From Pseudomonas hydrolytica (lineage in GTDB: Bacteria; Pseudomonadota; Gammaproteobacteria; Pseudomonadales; Pseudomonadaceae): a DNA stretch of 64,000 bases. Below the pieces are notes generated by a model. It was not told the DNA's origin, made no database searches, and was given only the letters and a program-made list of their open reading frames with translations. How positions within the stretch are numbered: the stretch's first letter is position 1; every line of letters begins with the position of its first letter. Below, piece by piece: positions 17,137-26,016 of this stretch. Where the stretch lies: contig NZ_CP099397.1 in NCBI RefSeq assembly GCF_021495345.1, positions 186,001 to 250,000 of the forward strand. The letters are read 5' to 3'. A program made the translations under genes and the position numbers.

Positions 17137-18074
17137 GAAAGCGTGGCGGCGAAGAACACGAGATCATCGTCAAGCGGCGCAGCAAGAAGGGCGGCCACGA
17201 CGAGCATGGCGGTGCCTGGAAAGTGGCCTTCGCCGATTTCACCATGGCCATGATGGCGTTGTTCATGGTGCTGTGGATCATCCAGCCGCAGAACCAGCAG
17301 CAGAGCCGCGCCGATGCCGACCAGCTGACCAATCCCCTGGTCGAGGGCGGTGCCGGCATCTTCGACGGCAGCAGCCGCACGCCGCTGGATCTCGATGGCG
17401 TACCGGTGCAGGTCAGCCCGCGCAAGGACCGCGACAACCAGGCGCGTACGCCGCAGGAGGATCCCGGTGCCACCCTCGGCGAAGGCCAGCCGGGTGAGCC
17501 GCGCCGCCCTCACTACGCCGAACCGGGCCAGATGCAGGAACTCGCCGAGTTGCTGGAGCAGCTGGCGCTGCAGCTGGACGCCGAAGCCAATATCGAGGTG
17601 CAGGTGGTACCGCAGGGTCTGCGCATCCTGATCAAGGACGACGCCCAGCGCTTCATGTTCAGTCGTGGCAGCGCGCGTCTGGATCCGCACTTCGAGAAAC
17701 TGCTGCAGCGCCTGGCCGGCATTCTGGCCAAGGTGGACAACCACCTGATCATCAGCGGGCACACCGATTCCACGCCCTATCGCGGTGTGGTTGGCGGCTA
17801 CAACAACTGGAATCTGTCCGGCGACCGTGCCCTGCGCGCGCGCAACGTGCTGGTCGAGGCCGGCCTGCCCACCTCCGCCGTGCTCCAGGTGACCGCCCAG
17901 GCCGATGGCATGCCGCTGTTGCCGAGCGATCCGCAGAACGGCGCCAACCGCCGCATCGAACTGCTGCTGCTGACCAGCCAGGCCGAAGGCCTGTACCGCG
18001 AGCTGTTCGGCGATGCCCAGGTGCGGGTGGACTATCGCGAAGGCGGCGCGCAGTTCAACGCGCCGGGATCGTAG
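17133..18074 (+). CDS. motB: Flagellar stator protein MotB (LafU)
   Basis: The 313-residue protein has one membrane helix (KVAFADFTMAMMALFMVLWI) with the essential channel Asp35. A disordered Gln/Asp-rich linker follows, then an OmpA-like peptidoglycan-binding domain (about 165-290) with LIISGHTDSTPY, NNWNLSGDRALRARNVL and NGANRRIELLLL. It overlaps motA by 4 bp. It ends the operon; its TAG lies in GTAGGG just before a degenerate REP-like inverted pair. Confidence 0.93.
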   Translation: MRKRGGEEHEIIVKRRSKKGGHDEHGGAWKVAFADFTMAMMALFMVLWIIQPQNQQQSRADADQLTNPLVEGGAGIFDGSSRTPLDLDGVPVQVSPRKDRDNQARTPQEDPGATLGEGQPGEPRRPHYAEPGQMQELAELLEQLALQLDAEANIEVQVVPQGLRILIKDDAQRFMFSRGSARLDPHFEKLLQRLAGILAKVDNHLIISGHTDSTPYRGVVGGYNNWNLSGDRALRARNVLVEAGLPTSAVLQVTAQADGMPLLPSDPQNGANRRIELLLLTSQAEGLYRELFGDAQVRVDYREGGAQFNAPGS

Positions 18075-18081
18075 GGAAATT

Positions 18082-18135
18082 GGTGCGCACGGCGCGCCCT
18101 ACGAGACGGCGGCCGTAGGGGGCGCCGTGCGCACC
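18082..18135. repeat. REP-like inverted pair, family A
   Basis: GGTGCGCACGGCGCGCCCTAC and a facing GTAGGGGGCGCCGTGCGCAC flank a spacer of about 12 bp. The pair separates the convergent ends of motB and the small membrane-protein gene and may act as a two-way transcript end. Confidence 0.7.
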
Positions 18136-18158
18136 GGGCGTCCTCGGTCCGGAGCTCC

Positions 18159-18629
18159 CTACTGACGGATCCGCGTCGGGCAGTAGACCTGGCGGGTTTC
18201 CACGCCGTAGAGGCAATTGCGGAAGGTCACCAGGCGGATGGTCGAGCCCTTGTGTCGGCCGTACAGCAGATTGAACACCAGCTCGTCGTCGGCCTCGCTG
18301 GACAGGCCGGTCAGCTTGCCGTCCTCGACGCGCAGGCGGTAGTTGCCGAGGAAACCGTACTCCACCTCGCCCGAGGTCTCGAGGATGCTGTCGCCCTGAC
18401 GGGTCATGGCGTAGAAGCGTCCGTCCTGCACCTGCAGATTGTGGCTCAGGTCGAGTACCTGGCCATTGCTCAGCTGCACCTGACCGGTGGAGTGGTAGCG
18501 GCCGTCGAGCTCGGCACTGGATTTGAAGTTCAGCCACAGGCTAAGAATGCCCAGCAGCAGACCCAGGCTGCTGGCCAGGGCCGCCAGCAGCCAGCGGCGG
18601 CTCAGGCCGCGTTGCGGATACTGGCTCAT
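18159..18629 (-). CDS. Small single-pass membrane protein, ToxS-like partner
   Basis: The start is the ATG at 18629, which overlaps the stop of the upstream regulator (ATGA), giving 156 residues; a GTG three codons earlier is less likely. A short basic N-terminus (SQYPQRGLSRR) precedes one membrane helix (about 12-33), and the remaining roughly 120 residues should be periplasmic. They form a beta-rich domain (GRYHSTGQVQLSNGQVLDL, then FNLLYGRHKGSTIR) with two cysteines near the C-terminus. I do not recognise a family. The position and coupling resemble toxS, psaF or similar genes that pair with membrane-bound wHTH regulators. Confidence 0.7.
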   Translation of the reverse strand: MSQYPQRGLSRRWLLAALASSLGLLLGILSLWLNFKSSAELDGRYHSTGQVQLSNGQVLDLSHNLQVQDGRFYAMTRQGDSILETSGEVEYGFLGNYRLRVEDGKLTGLSSEADDELVFNLLYGRHKGSTIRLVTFRNCLYGVETRQVYCPTRIRQ

Positions 18630-19459
18630 GGCAGGCACCGGTTCAGTTGATCGTCGGCGAGATGAGCCAGCTGGCTCTCATGGAACATCAGCGAACGGGC
18701 ACCGCCGCCCGGCTGCATGCACAGCACTTCGAAGAAGCCGCCGCTGTTGCCGATGATCAGCTCGGCCGGTGCCGCGCTCAGCTCGGACAGGCGGCTGGCC
18801 AGCCCGTGGGTCTGCAGGATCAGTTGCTGCAGACGCTGCGCGTCCTGATCCACGTAGAGCAGACTGATCTGGCCCAGATTCAGCTCGCTGCTGTGCAGGC
18901 GGGCGGGCAGGCTGAACTGGTAGAGCGCGACGAACAGCCCCACGGCCATCAGGCCCAGCGCACTCAGCAGCACCAGCCAGGAGGTGCGACGGCGGCTGTG
19001 CCGATGCAGGAAGTTTGGCGGCGTGCCGGGGGCGTCGGCCTCCTGAACCGCGCCGATGTCGTCGATGCTCGGCGGATAGACCAGGTAGCTGGGGTTGAGC
19101 AGGTAGCCGCGGCGCGGCAGGGTCTGGATGATTTCGCGACTCTTTTCGTCACCCAGTATCTGGCGCAGGGTGTAGATCTGCTGGTTGAGGCTGCCCTGGC
19201 CCACCACCCGGTCGGCCCAGGCATGGCTCATCAGCTCCTCGCGCGCAACCACCTCGCCGGGTTCCCGGACCAGCCGCTCGAGCAGACGGCTGCCGGAGTA
19301 GCCGAGGTCGATCTTCTCCTCGATGCCACTGCGAACCAGGGTCAACTGGTACAGCGCTGGATAGAAGTGCGCGTAGCAGTCGTTGCGCCCGGTCTTGATG
19401 ATCAGGCAGGCGATGCTGCTTTCCGGCTCGGCGGCCGTTGTTTCGGGGCTGGAGTTCAT
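18626..19459 (-). CDS. ToxR/CadC-type membrane-bound transcription regulator
   Basis: The 277-residue protein has an OmpR-type winged helix at about 50-120 (SGSRLLERLVREPGEVVAREELMSHAW, then LNQQIYTLRQILGDE and IQTLPRRGYLL), a linker, one membrane helix at about 158-180 (WLVLLSALGLMAVGLFVALY) and a periplasmic domain of about 95 residues. This is the layout of ToxR, CadC and related one-component regulators that sense envelope conditions and bind DNA directly. The ATG follows AAGGACTGC. It lies between the stator genes and the flagellin gene on the same strand as the flagellin, and has its own candidate sigma-54 promoter. Targets are not known; the flagellin gene is the obvious candidate. Confidence 0.85.
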   Translation of the reverse strand: MNSSPETTAAEPESSIACLIIKTGRNDCYAHFYPALYQLTLVRSGIEEKIDLGYSGSRLLERLVREPGEVVAREELMSHAWADRVVGQGSLNQQIYTLRQILGDEKSREIIQTLPRRGYLLNPSYLVYPPSIDDIGAVQEADAPGTPPNFLHRHSRRRTSWLVLLSALGLMAVGLFVALYQFSLPARLHSSELNLGQISLLYVDQDAQRLQQLILQTHGLASRLSELSAAPAELIIGNSGGFFEVLCMQPGGGARSLMFHESQLAHLADDQLNRCLP

Positions 19460-19713
19460 GCAGTCCTTGAGACGAGCGGCATTTGCCAGAGCAAATCCTG
19501 GGGCGATAAACGGTCGGCATTCTGGCGTCAGGAAATTGCAATTGGCAAGTCTTGTGCCAGCGGCGGCCTGGCCTGGACGGCGTCCGATTCACACTGGCGA
19601 TGGCTAAATACTAGCCATTGTGTAGCGGAAAGCGATGGATTCGCCGCACCTTGGCCATCTTGCCGGCGCGAGATGACAGCCGATAGCAACGGCTGGCGGG
19701 GCGGGAAACGACG
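19460..19713. other. Intergenic region between regulator and flagellin
   Basis: No gene is seen here. The stretch holds the sigma-54 promoter of the ToxR-like gene (19544-19560) and AT-rich sequence near 19600-19625 (GGCTAAATACTAGCC, a 5-bp inverted repeat). The flagellin terminator follows. Confidence 0.5.
19544..19560 (-). promoter_or_regulatory. Sigma-54 promoter of the ToxR-like regulator gene
   Basis: On the minus strand the sequence is CTGGCACAAGACTTGCC, matching YTGGCAC-N5-TTGC with the GG and GC elements 12 bp apart. It lies 85-101 bp upstream of the regulator's ATG at 19459. Confidence 0.7.
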
Positions 19714-19736
19714 ACGCCCCGCGGGTGCGGGGCGTC
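19706..19736 (-). terminator. Rho-independent terminator of the flagellin gene
   Basis: Read on the minus strand, ACGCCCCGC and GCGGGGCGT form a 9-bp stem, followed by a T-rich tail (CGTCGTTTC). It begins about 40 bp after the flagellin stop. Confidence 0.75.
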
Positions 19737-19777
19737 TGGAGGGGTGGCGCAGTCCGTTGCGCCCGGATGACGCGGGA

Positions 19778-20677
19778 TCAGCCCAGCAGGGACATGACCA
19801 TGCCCGGCATCTGGCCGGCTTGCTTGAGCATGGAGATGCCCGACTGCAGCAGCATGGAGTTCTTGCTCATGTTGGCGCTTTCCTTGGCGAAGTCGGCATC
19901 CATGATGCGACCCTTGGCCATGTCGGTGTTGTCCTTCATGTTGCTCAGGTTGTTGGCGGTGTGGTTCAGGCGGTTGATGTTGGCACCGAACTGGGCGCGC
20001 AGGGAGCCGATGGAGTCCAGGGCGTCGCTCAGGGTGTCGATCATGCCGTTGGCGGCAGTGGTGTCGGCGCCGGCGATCTCGGTGCCCGGAGTGGTGCTGT
20101 CCGGAGTGGCGAACTGGGCGGACAGGCCGTCCAGAGCGGTGGCCAGGTCACCCAGGGAGGTGCTCACGTCCAGGGTCAGGGTCTCGGCGGCGCTGGCGCC
20201 GATCTGGAAGTCCATGGCGGCGCCGAACTTGCCACCGGTACCGTCGGTGGCGGTGCCGTCACTGAACAGGCCTTCGCCGGCGTACTTGGTGTTCTTGACG
20301 ATGTTGCCCAGCTCCTGACCCAGCTGGTCGTACTCGGCCTGCAGGGCGTCGCGGTCCTTCTCGCTGGCGGTGGCGTTGGCGGCCTGGGTGGCCAGGTCCT
20401 TCATGCGCTGGACGATGTCGGTCATCTCGGTCAGCGCGCCTTCGGCGGTCTGCAGCAGGGAGATGGAGTCGCTGGTGTTGCGGATGGCGACGTCCATACC
20501 ACGCGACTGGGCGTTGAGGCGGGTGGCGATCTGCAGGCCGGCGGCGTCGTCGGCAGCGGAGTTGATGCGGAAACCGGTGCCCAGACGCTGCTGGTTGGTG
20601 CCCAGGGCGTTGTTGGTCTTGGACAGGTTGGTCTGGGTGATCAGCGAGGAGTAGTTGGTATGAATCGACAGAGCCAT
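19778..20677 (-). CDS. lafA: Flagellin of the second (lateral-type) flagellum
   Basis: The 299-residue protein has the conserved flagellin N-terminus (MALSIHTNYSSLITQTNL, then GLQIATRLNAQSRGMDVAIRNTSD) and C-terminus (LRAQFGANINRLNHTANNLSN, then KESANMSKNSMLLQSGISMLKQAGQ). The variable centre is only about 90 residues, so the outer domains are minimal, as in lateral flagellins. There is no signal peptide; flagellin leaves by the flagellar export path. The ATG follows AAGGAAT. It is monocistronic with a terminator. A weak sigma-28 promoter candidate lies upstream. Confidence 0.93.
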   Translation of the reverse strand: MALSIHTNYSSLITQTNLSKTNNALGTNQQRLGTGFRINSAADDAAGLQIATRLNAQSRGMDVAIRNTSDSISLLQTAEGALTEMTDIVQRMKDLATQAANATASEKDRDALQAEYDQLGQELGNIVKNTKYAGEGLFSDGTATDGTGGKFGAAMDFQIGASAAETLTLDVSTSLGDLATALDGLSAQFATPDSTTPGTEIAGADTTAANGMIDTLSDALDSIGSLRAQFGANINRLNHTANNLSNMKDNTDMAKGRIMDADFAKESANMSKNSMLLQSGISMLKQAGQMPGMVMSLLG

Positions 20678-20744
20678 TTGAGTATTCCTTCGTGCGTGAG
20701 CGCTTGAGTGAAGCTGGCTGTGATTGCCTGCTGTAAGTGAAGGG

Positions 20745-20772
20745 CGACCGGCTTTTGGCGCTGCTTAAATGA
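20745..20772 (-). promoter_or_regulatory. Weak sigma-28 promoter candidate of the flagellin gene
   Basis: On the minus strand, TCATTTAA, 12 bases, then GCCGGTCG partly matches TCAAGTTT-N11/12-GCCGATAA. Only the TCA and GCCG cores agree well, so this is tentative. It lies about 70-95 bp upstream of the ATG. Confidence 0.35.
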
Positions 20773-20828
20773 CGTTGGCGATTTTTTCTGCACCTGTGCG
20801 CCTGCCTCGCTGGTACGGGCTGTCCTGC

Positions 20829-20893
20829 GTAGGGTGCGCTGTGCGCACCGGCTGTTGTGTTGGCGACTCGTGGTGCGCGTGGCGCACCCTACG
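20829..20893. repeat. REP-like inverted pair, family A
   Basis: GTAGGGTGCGCTGTGCGCAC at 20829 faces GTGCGCGTGGCGCACCCTAC ending at 20892. The pair lies between the flagellin promoter region and the rubredoxin terminator. Confidence 0.75.
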
Positions 20894-20904
20894 GGACGTC
20901 GCGC

Positions 20905-20936
20905 AAACAAAAACGGCGACCCTCGGGTCGCCGTTT
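20905..20936 (-). terminator. Rho-independent terminator after rubredoxin
   Basis: AACGGCGACC and GGTCGCCGTT arms around a short TCG-containing loop are followed, on the minus strand, by TTTTTG. It ends the rubredoxin transcript. Confidence 0.8.
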
Positions 20937-20955
20937 ATTCGAATACCAGGCCTGA

Positions 20956-21123
20956 TCAGCCGATCTCGATCATCTCGAAATCCATCTTGCCGACGCCGCA
21001 ATCGGGGCACAGCCAGTCTTCCGGCACGTCTTCCCAGCGGGTGCCGGGGGCGATGCCGTCATCCGGCCAACCCTGGCTCTCGTCGTAAATCAGTCCACAG
21101 ACCACGCATTGCCACTTCTTCAT
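20956..21123 (-). CDS. rubA: Rubredoxin
   Basis: The start at ATG 21123 (MKKWQCVVC) follows GAGGT, and the product has 55 residues; an upstream in-frame start would add seven non-conserved residues. It has the two iron-binding CxxC pairs, Cys6/Cys9 and Cys39/Cys42, and the typical [14 protein letters not shown]. Rubredoxin carries single electrons, in Pseudomonas to alkane hydroxylases or reductases. In P. aeruginosa, as I recall, rubredoxin genes also sit at the end of the glc locus, so this is a conserved neighbourhood. Confidence 0.95.
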   Translation of the reverse strand: MKKWQCVVCGLIYDESQGWPDDGIAPGTRWEDVPEDWLCPDCGVGKMDFEMIEIG

Positions 21124-21240
21124 ATCGACCTCGGTGAAACTCACGGTGCCGGCACGCTACCGCAATTGCACGGATGCGCCAAGCTGGCGGACGGCAAACG
21201 CCGCCCGCCAGGGGCCAACCAAAGTCGGGTCGCGCGTCCC

Positions 21241-22941
21241 CTATCGGCTGGCCAGCAGCGGATCGCCGATCCCCATCACGTACATGGCGAACAGGGCGAT
21301 GGCGCCGGCCATGGCCAGGTAGTAGAGCGTCGGCAGGATGGTCTTGCGCAGGGTGATGCCCTCGCGCCCGAGCAGACCGACGGTCGCCGAGGCCGCCACC
21401 ACGTTGTGGATGGCGATCATGTTGCCCGCCGCCGCGCCGACCGACTGCAGCGCCACCATCATCGCCCCGGACACGCCAAGCAGCTGCGCCGCGTTGAACT
21501 GGAACTGCGACAGCATCAGGTTGGACACCGTGTTGGAGCCGGCGATGAAGGCGCCGAGGCCGCCCACGGCCGGGGCGAAGAACGGGTAGATGCCGCCGAC
21601 GCTATCGGCCACCAGTTGCGCCATGGCCACCGGCATCGACACCAGTTCGGCGCCGTTGACCCCCGAGTTGATCAGGATGCGCACCATGGGAATGGTGAAG
21701 ATCAGCACGAAGCCGGCGCCGAGCAGGGTCTTGCTCGACTCGCCCACTGCCGCCTTGAGCTCGGACAGACGCATGCGATGCAGGAAGAAGGTCACCAGCA
21801 CCACCATGCACAGGATGCCCCCCGGCAGGTACAGCGGCTCGATGGTGCCGGACACGCCGGTCTCGCCGAGGATGTCCTTCCAGCCGAAGCTCAGGCTCAT
21901 CAGCGCCGCTTTCACTTGCGGGAAGGTCCGCGAGATGACCAGAAACACCGCCAGCAGCAGGTAGGGCGCCCAGGCCATGGGCACCGAGATCGGCGTCTTG
22001 CCGGCGACCTCGTCCAGCTTCATCTCGATCTTGCCCATCCAGTCGGACGGCCAGTCCTTGGGATCGGCGAAGTCCCAGGTTTCCTTCGGCAGCAGGAAGC
22101 CGGCCTTGGCCGCCGGCACCACGATGGCCAGGCCGACCAGGGCGCCGATCATCGAGGGGAACTCCGGGCCGAGGAACACGCCGGCGGCCATGTACGGCAG
22201 GGAGAAGGCGAAGGCGGTGAAGATGGCGAAGGGCGCCACTGCCAGGCCTTCCTTCCAGCTCTGATTGCGGCCGAAGAAGCGCGTCATGATCATCACCATG
22301 ATCAGCGGCATCAGCAGGCCGATCAGGCCGTGGGTGATGGCCACCCGCGAATAGATCAGGTGGAAGAAGGTTTCCCAGGTGCTGCCGGTGGCCACCAGTT
22401 GTTCGGTGATGCCGGTTCTGTCCAGGCCGGCGCCGACGCCCACCAGGATCGGCGTACCCACCGCCCCGAAGGACACCGGGGTGGACTGCACCATCATGCC
22501 CAGTACCACCGCGGCCAGGGCCGGGAAGCCCAGGGCTACCAGCAGCGGCGCGGCCACGGCGGCCGGGGTGCCGAAACCGGAGGCGCCCTCGATGAAGCAG
22601 CCGAACAGCCAGGCGACGATCAGCGCCTGCACGCGGCGATCAGGGCTGATGTTGGAGAAGCCCCGGCGAATCGCCGCGATGCCACCGGAATGCTTGAGGG
22701 TGTTGAGCAGCAGGATGGCGCCGAAGATGATCCACAGGATCGAGGCGGTGAGGATCAGCCCCTGCAGACTGGAGGCGATGACCCGGTTGAGGGACATGTC
22801 CCAGGCCAGCAGGCCGATCAGGGCGGTGAGGACGAACACCAGCGGCATCGCGTACTTGGCCGGCCAGCGAAAGCCGATCAGCAGTACCCCCGCCAGCACC
22901 AGCGGCACGAAGGCCAGGATGGACAGCAGCGTTTGACTCAT
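21241..22941 (-). CDS. glcA: Lactate/glycolate permease (LctP family)
   Basis: The start at ATG 22941 ([14 protein letters not shown]) follows AAGGAACC, giving 566 residues. The protein is highly hydrophobic with about 13 or more membrane segments and LctP-family motifs ([24 protein letters not shown], then [14 protein letters not shown]). The family includes LldP (L-lactate) and GlcA (glycolate), which cannot be separated by eye. Linkage to glcB and glcDEFG favours glycolate uptake with lactate as a possible second substrate. Confidence 0.88.
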   Translation of the reverse strand: MSQTLLSILAFVPLVLAGVLLIGFRWPAKYAMPLVFVLTALIGLLAWDMSLNRVIASSLQGLILTASILWIIFGAILLLNTLKHSGGIAAIRRGFSNISPDRRVQALIVAWLFGCFIEGASGFGTPAAVAAPLLVALGFPALAAVVLGMMVQSTPVSFGAVGTPILVGVGAGLDRTGITEQLVATGSTWETFFHLIYSRVAITHGLIGLLMPLIMVMIMTRFFGRNQSWKEGLAVAPFAIFTAFAFSLPYMAAGVFLGPEFPSMIGALVGLAIVVPAAKAGFLLPKETWDFADPKDWPSDWMGKIEMKLDEVAGKTPISVPMAWAPYLLLAVFLVISRTFPQVKAALMSLSFGWKDILGETGVSGTIEPLYLPGGILCMVVLVTFFLHRMRLSELKAAVGESSKTLLGAGFVLIFTIPMVRILINSGVNGAELVSMPVAMAQLVADSVGGIYPFFAPAVGGLGAFIAGSNTVSNLMLSQFQFNAAQLLGVSGAMMVALQSVGAAAGNMIAIHNVVAASATVGLLGREGITLRKTILPTLYYLAMAGAIALFAMYVMGIGDPLLASR

Positions 22942-23083
22942 GGGTTGGTTCCTTCTTTTTCTTGTGAACCACAGTTTTCCGGGGCTACCCGGCGCCACGC
23001 ATCTGGAAGGGCCGGGCGCCACGGCACCGCCCCTCCCGCGAGCCGCGGCGGCAGGGATCGCCCACCACCGCGCTCATGCTCGA

Positions 23084-23113
23084 AAGCCCCGACGGCCGGA
23101 ACCGTCAGGGCTT
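23084..23113 (-). terminator. Hairpin downstream of glcB
   Basis: AAGCCC...GACGG and CCGTC...GGGCTT form a stem of about 11 bp around a CCGGAA loop. There is no long T tract, so it may only slow or partly end transcription before the permease gene. Confidence 0.45.
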
Positions 23114-23166
23114 GCTACTGCTCCGTGGAGGCGTCAAGAGCCATCCACGGTTGTTAACCCCCTTGT

Positions 23167-23227
23167 GTAGGAGCCCCGCCCCGGGGCGAAGCTTTTCTCC
23201 ACCTTCGCGGCGGGGCGCCGCTCCTAC
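23167..23227. repeat. REP-like inverted pair, family C
   Basis: GTAGGAGCCCCGCCCCGGGG at the left faces GGCGGGGCGCCGCTCCTAC at the right, around a short spacer. This GTAGGAGCGGC-type unit is common between genes in Pseudomonas. Confidence 0.75.
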
Positions 23228-23243
23228 AGCTTCGCTGAGATGC

Positions 23244-25421
23244 TCAAACCTCCTCTTTGAAGCGCAGCCGCCAGGCATGCAGCAGCGGCTCGGTGTAACC
23301 GGACGGCTGCTCGCGACCCTTGAACACCAGGTCGCAGGCGGCGCGGAAGGCGTGGGATTGCTCGAAGTTCGGCGCCATCGGCCGGTAGGCCGGATCGCCG
23401 GCGTTCTGCCCGTCCACCACCTGCGCCATGCGCTGCAGCGTCCCGCGCACCTGGGCCTCGCTGACCACACCGTGGTGCAGCCAGTTGGCGATGTGCTGAG
23501 CCGAGATGCGCAGGGTGGCGCGGTCTTCCATCAGGCCGACGTTGTGAATGTCCGGCACCTTGGAGCAGCCGACGCCCTGCTCGACCCAGCGCACCACGTA
23601 ACCGAGGATGCCCTGGCAGTTGTTGTCCAGCTCCTGCTGGATATCGCTGGCGCTCCACGGCCGTTCGGCGCTGACCGGTACGCTGAGCAGGTCACCCAGC
23701 AGGCTGTCGCGCTGGCTGGCCAGGTCGATCCGCTCCAGCTCGCCCTGCACCGCCTGCACATCCACCTGGTGGTAGTGCAGGGCATGCAGTACGGCGGCGG
23801 TGGGCGACGGCACCCAGGCGGTATTGGCGCCGGCTTTCGGATGGCCGACCTTCTGCTCGAGCATGGCCGCCATCAGATCCGGCATGGCCCACATGCCCTT
23901 GCCGATCTGCGCCTTGCCGCGCAGCCCGCAGGCCAGACCGACCAGCACGTTGTTGCGCTCGTAGGCGGCGATCCAGGCGCTGGATTTCATGTCGCCCTTG
24001 CGCAGCATGGCGCCGGCTTCCATGGCCGTGTGCATCTCGTCGCCGGTGCGGTCGAGAAAGCCGGTGTTGATAAAGGCCACCCGCGCGCTGGCGGCCTCGA
24101 TGCAGGCCTTGAGGTTGACGCTGGTGCGCCGCTCCTCGTCCATGATGCCCATCTTCAGGGTATTGGCCGGCATGCCCAGCAGCTGTTCGACGCGACCGAA
24201 CAGCTCGTTGGCGAAGGCCACTTCGAACGGCCCGTGCATCTTCGGTTTGACGATATAGACGCTGCCGGTGCGCGAGTTGCCGCGGCGCTTGAGGTCGTGC
24301 AGGGCGATCAGGCTGGTGACCACCGCATCCATAATGCCTTCCGGAATCTCGAAGCCTTCGCCATCGAGAATCGCCGGGTTGCTCATCAGGTGGCCGACGT
24401 TGCGCACGAACAGCAGCGAGCGGCCGTGCAGAGTCAGTTCGCTGCCGTCGGCGGCGGTGTAGACGCGATCGGCGTTGAGACGCCGGGTGATGCGCTTGCC
24501 GCCCTTGTCCAGCTCCTCGGCCAGGTCACCCTTCATCAGGCCCAGCCAGTTGCGGTAGACCAGCACCTTGTCGGCGGCATCGACGGCCGCCACCGAGTCT
24601 TCGCAGTCCATGATGGTGGACAGCGCCGCTTCCATCAGCAGGTCCTTCACGCCGGCGGCGTCGGTGCGGCCGATGGGGCTGGCCGGGTCGATCTGGATCT
24701 CGACGTGCAGGCCGTTGTTCTTCAGCAGCACGGCGCTGGGCGCGGCGGCCTCGCCCTGGAAACCGACGAACTTCTCCGGCTGCGCCAGGGAAGTCTGCGC
24801 GCCGCTGCTGAGGGTTACCTGCAGCTGGCCGGCGACCACGGCATAGGCGCTGGCGTCGGCGTGCGAGCCCTGGGCCAGCGGCGCGGCCTGGTCGAGAAAG
24901 GCGCGGGCGAAGGCGATCACCTTGGCGCCGCGCACTTCGTTGTAGCCCGGCCCCTTGCTGGCGCCACCCTCTTCGCTGATCGCATCGGTGCCGTACAGGG
25001 CGTCGTACAGCGAGCCCCAGCGCGCGTTGGCGGCGTTCAGTGCGTAACGTGCGTTCATCACCGGCACCACCAGTTGCGGGCCGGCCTGGCTGGCGATCTC
25101 GCTGTCGACATTGGCAGTGCTGACCTTGACCTTCTCCGGCTGCGGCAGCAGGTAGCCGATGGATTCGAGGAAGGCGCGGTAGGCGCTCATGTCGGTGATC
25201 GGGCCGGGATGGGCGCGATGCCAGGCATCGAGTTCGGCCTGCAGGCGTTCGCGCTCGGCCAGCAGGGCGCGATTGCGCGGCGCCAGGTCATGTACCAACG
25301 CATCGAAACCGCTCCAGAAGGCCGCCGCCTCGACGCCGCTGCCGGGCAGCACCTCGCTTTCGATGAACTGCTTGAGCTCGGCGGCTACCTGCAGGCGCTG
25401 ACATTGCACGCGTTCGGTCAT
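23244..25421 (-). CDS. glcB: Malate synthase G
   Basis: The 725-residue cytoplasmic enzyme condenses glyoxylate with acetyl-CoA to malate, the step that uses the glyoxylate made by GlcDEF. Family motifs include [58 protein letters not shown] and [14 protein letters not shown]. Length equals the monomeric G isoform (about 723 in E. coli). The start [11 protein letters not shown] follows an AGGAGAAC ribosome site. It lies in the glc cluster, 118 bp after glcG. Confidence 0.96.
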   Translation of the reverse strand: MTERVQCQRLQVAAELKQFIESEVLPGSGVEAAAFWSGFDALVHDLAPRNRALLAERERLQAELDAWHRAHPGPITDMSAYRAFLESIGYLLPQPEKVKVSTANVDSEIASQAGPQLVVPVMNARYALNAANARWGSLYDALYGTDAISEEGGASKGPGYNEVRGAKVIAFARAFLDQAAPLAQGSHADASAYAVVAGQLQVTLSSGAQTSLAQPEKFVGFQGEAAAPSAVLLKNNGLHVEIQIDPASPIGRTDAAGVKDLLMEAALSTIMDCEDSVAAVDAADKVLVYRNWLGLMKGDLAEELDKGGKRITRRLNADRVYTAADGSELTLHGRSLLFVRNVGHLMSNPAILDGEGFEIPEGIMDAVVTSLIALHDLKRRGNSRTGSVYIVKPKMHGPFEVAFANELFGRVEQLLGMPANTLKMGIMDEERRTSVNLKACIEAASARVAFINTGFLDRTGDEMHTAMEAGAMLRKGDMKSSAWIAAYERNNVLVGLACGLRGKAQIGKGMWAMPDLMAAMLEQKVGHPKAGANTAWVPSPTAAVLHALHYHQVDVQAVQGELERIDLASQRDSLLGDLLSVPVSAERPWSASDIQQELDNNCQGILGYVVRWVEQGVGCSKVPDIHNVGLMEDRATLRISAQHIANWLHHGVVSEAQVRGTLQRMAQVVDGQNAGDPAYRPMAPNFEQSHAFRAACDLVFKGREQPSGYTEPLLHAWRLRFKEEV

Positions 25422-25496
25422 TTTGCTGTTCTCCTGTCTGCATCCGCTTGCCTGGGATGCCTATGAATGTCGTCTTGCCTCGATCAGTCCCCTCGC

Positions 25497-25520
25497 CCCT
25501 CTCCTGCAAGCGGGAGAGGG
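25497..25520. repeat. Short inverted repeat (CCCTCTCC...GGGAGAGGG)
   Basis: CCCTCTCC, a GCAAGC-containing loop and GGGAGAGGG form a strong hairpin between glcG and glcB. A relative lies between glcF and glcG. Confidence 0.6.
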
Positions 25521-25539
25521 CGAAAACGCTGCGTGCTGC

Positions 25540-25938
25540 TTACAGCACTGCGATCCCCGCCCTGGCCACCTGCGCGTCCTGTTCGGCCTTGACCCCGGAC
25601 ACGCCCACCGCGCCGATCACCTGGCCGTCCACCAGCAGCGGCACGCCGCCCTCCAGCGAGGTCAGCAGCGGCGCGCTGACGAAGGCGGTGCGGCCGCCGT
25701 TGACCATGTCCTCGTAGCCCTTGGTTTCGCGGCGGCCGAGGGCGGCGCTGCGCGCCTTTTCGGTGGCGATATAGGCGCCGATCGGCGCGCAGCCGTCGAG
25801 GCGTTCCAGGGCCAGCGGGTGGCCGCCGTCGTCGACCACGGCGATGGCCACGGCCCAGCCCTGTTGCTGCGCTTCGCTGCGGGCCGCCTGGAGGATCTGG
25901 CTGACTTCGCGCTGGCTGAGTACGGCTTTGTGTTGCAT
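25540..25938 (-). CDS. glcG: GlcG-type protein (DUF336/heme-degrading family)
   Basis: The 132-residue protein contains the GlcG/HbpS motifs VAIAVVDDGGHPLALERLDG and PLLVDGQVIGAVGVSG. The family is found in glycolate and other alpha-hydroxy-acid loci and may bind heme or small molecules; its role in glycolate metabolism is not settled. No signal peptide is seen. It lies between glcF and glcB with short hairpin repeats on each side. Confidence 0.88.
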   Translation of the reverse strand: MQHKAVLSQREVSQILQAARSEAQQQGWAVAIAVVDDGGHPLALERLDGCAPIGAYIATEKARSAALGRRETKGYEDMVNGGRTAFVSAPLLTSLEGGVPLLVDGQVIGAVGVSGVKAEQDAQVARAGIAVL

Positions 25939-25969
25939 GGCATACCTCGTGTGTTTGGCTGTTCACCCC

Positions 25970-25994
25970 CCGCCTCTCATTTATGGGAGAGGGG
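25970..25994. repeat. Short inverted repeat between glcF and glcG
   Basis: CCGCCTCTC, a short AT-rich loop and GGGAGAGGGG resemble the hairpin at 25497-25520. Confidence 0.5.
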
Positions 25995-26016
25995 CTGGGG
26001 GAGAGGGTTCAGGGTT

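Larger units (their letters stand above)
22942..23243. other. Intergenic region between glcB and the permease
   Basis: No gene is seen here. It holds a hairpin resembling the end of the glcB transcript (23084-23113) and a REP-like inverted pair (23167-23227). GC-rich sequence near the permease start has no promoter I can name. Confidence 0.5.

Noticed and set aside
18647..20707. Open frame of 686 codons on plus across the regulator and flagellin genes
   Set aside because: It crosses two genes and their terminator in antisense and is compositionally biased. The minus-strand products are clear family members.
21109..25466. Long plus-strand frames over the permease and malate synthase genes
   Set aside because: Antisense shadows of glcA and glcB; His/Gln/Gly-rich translations without motifs.
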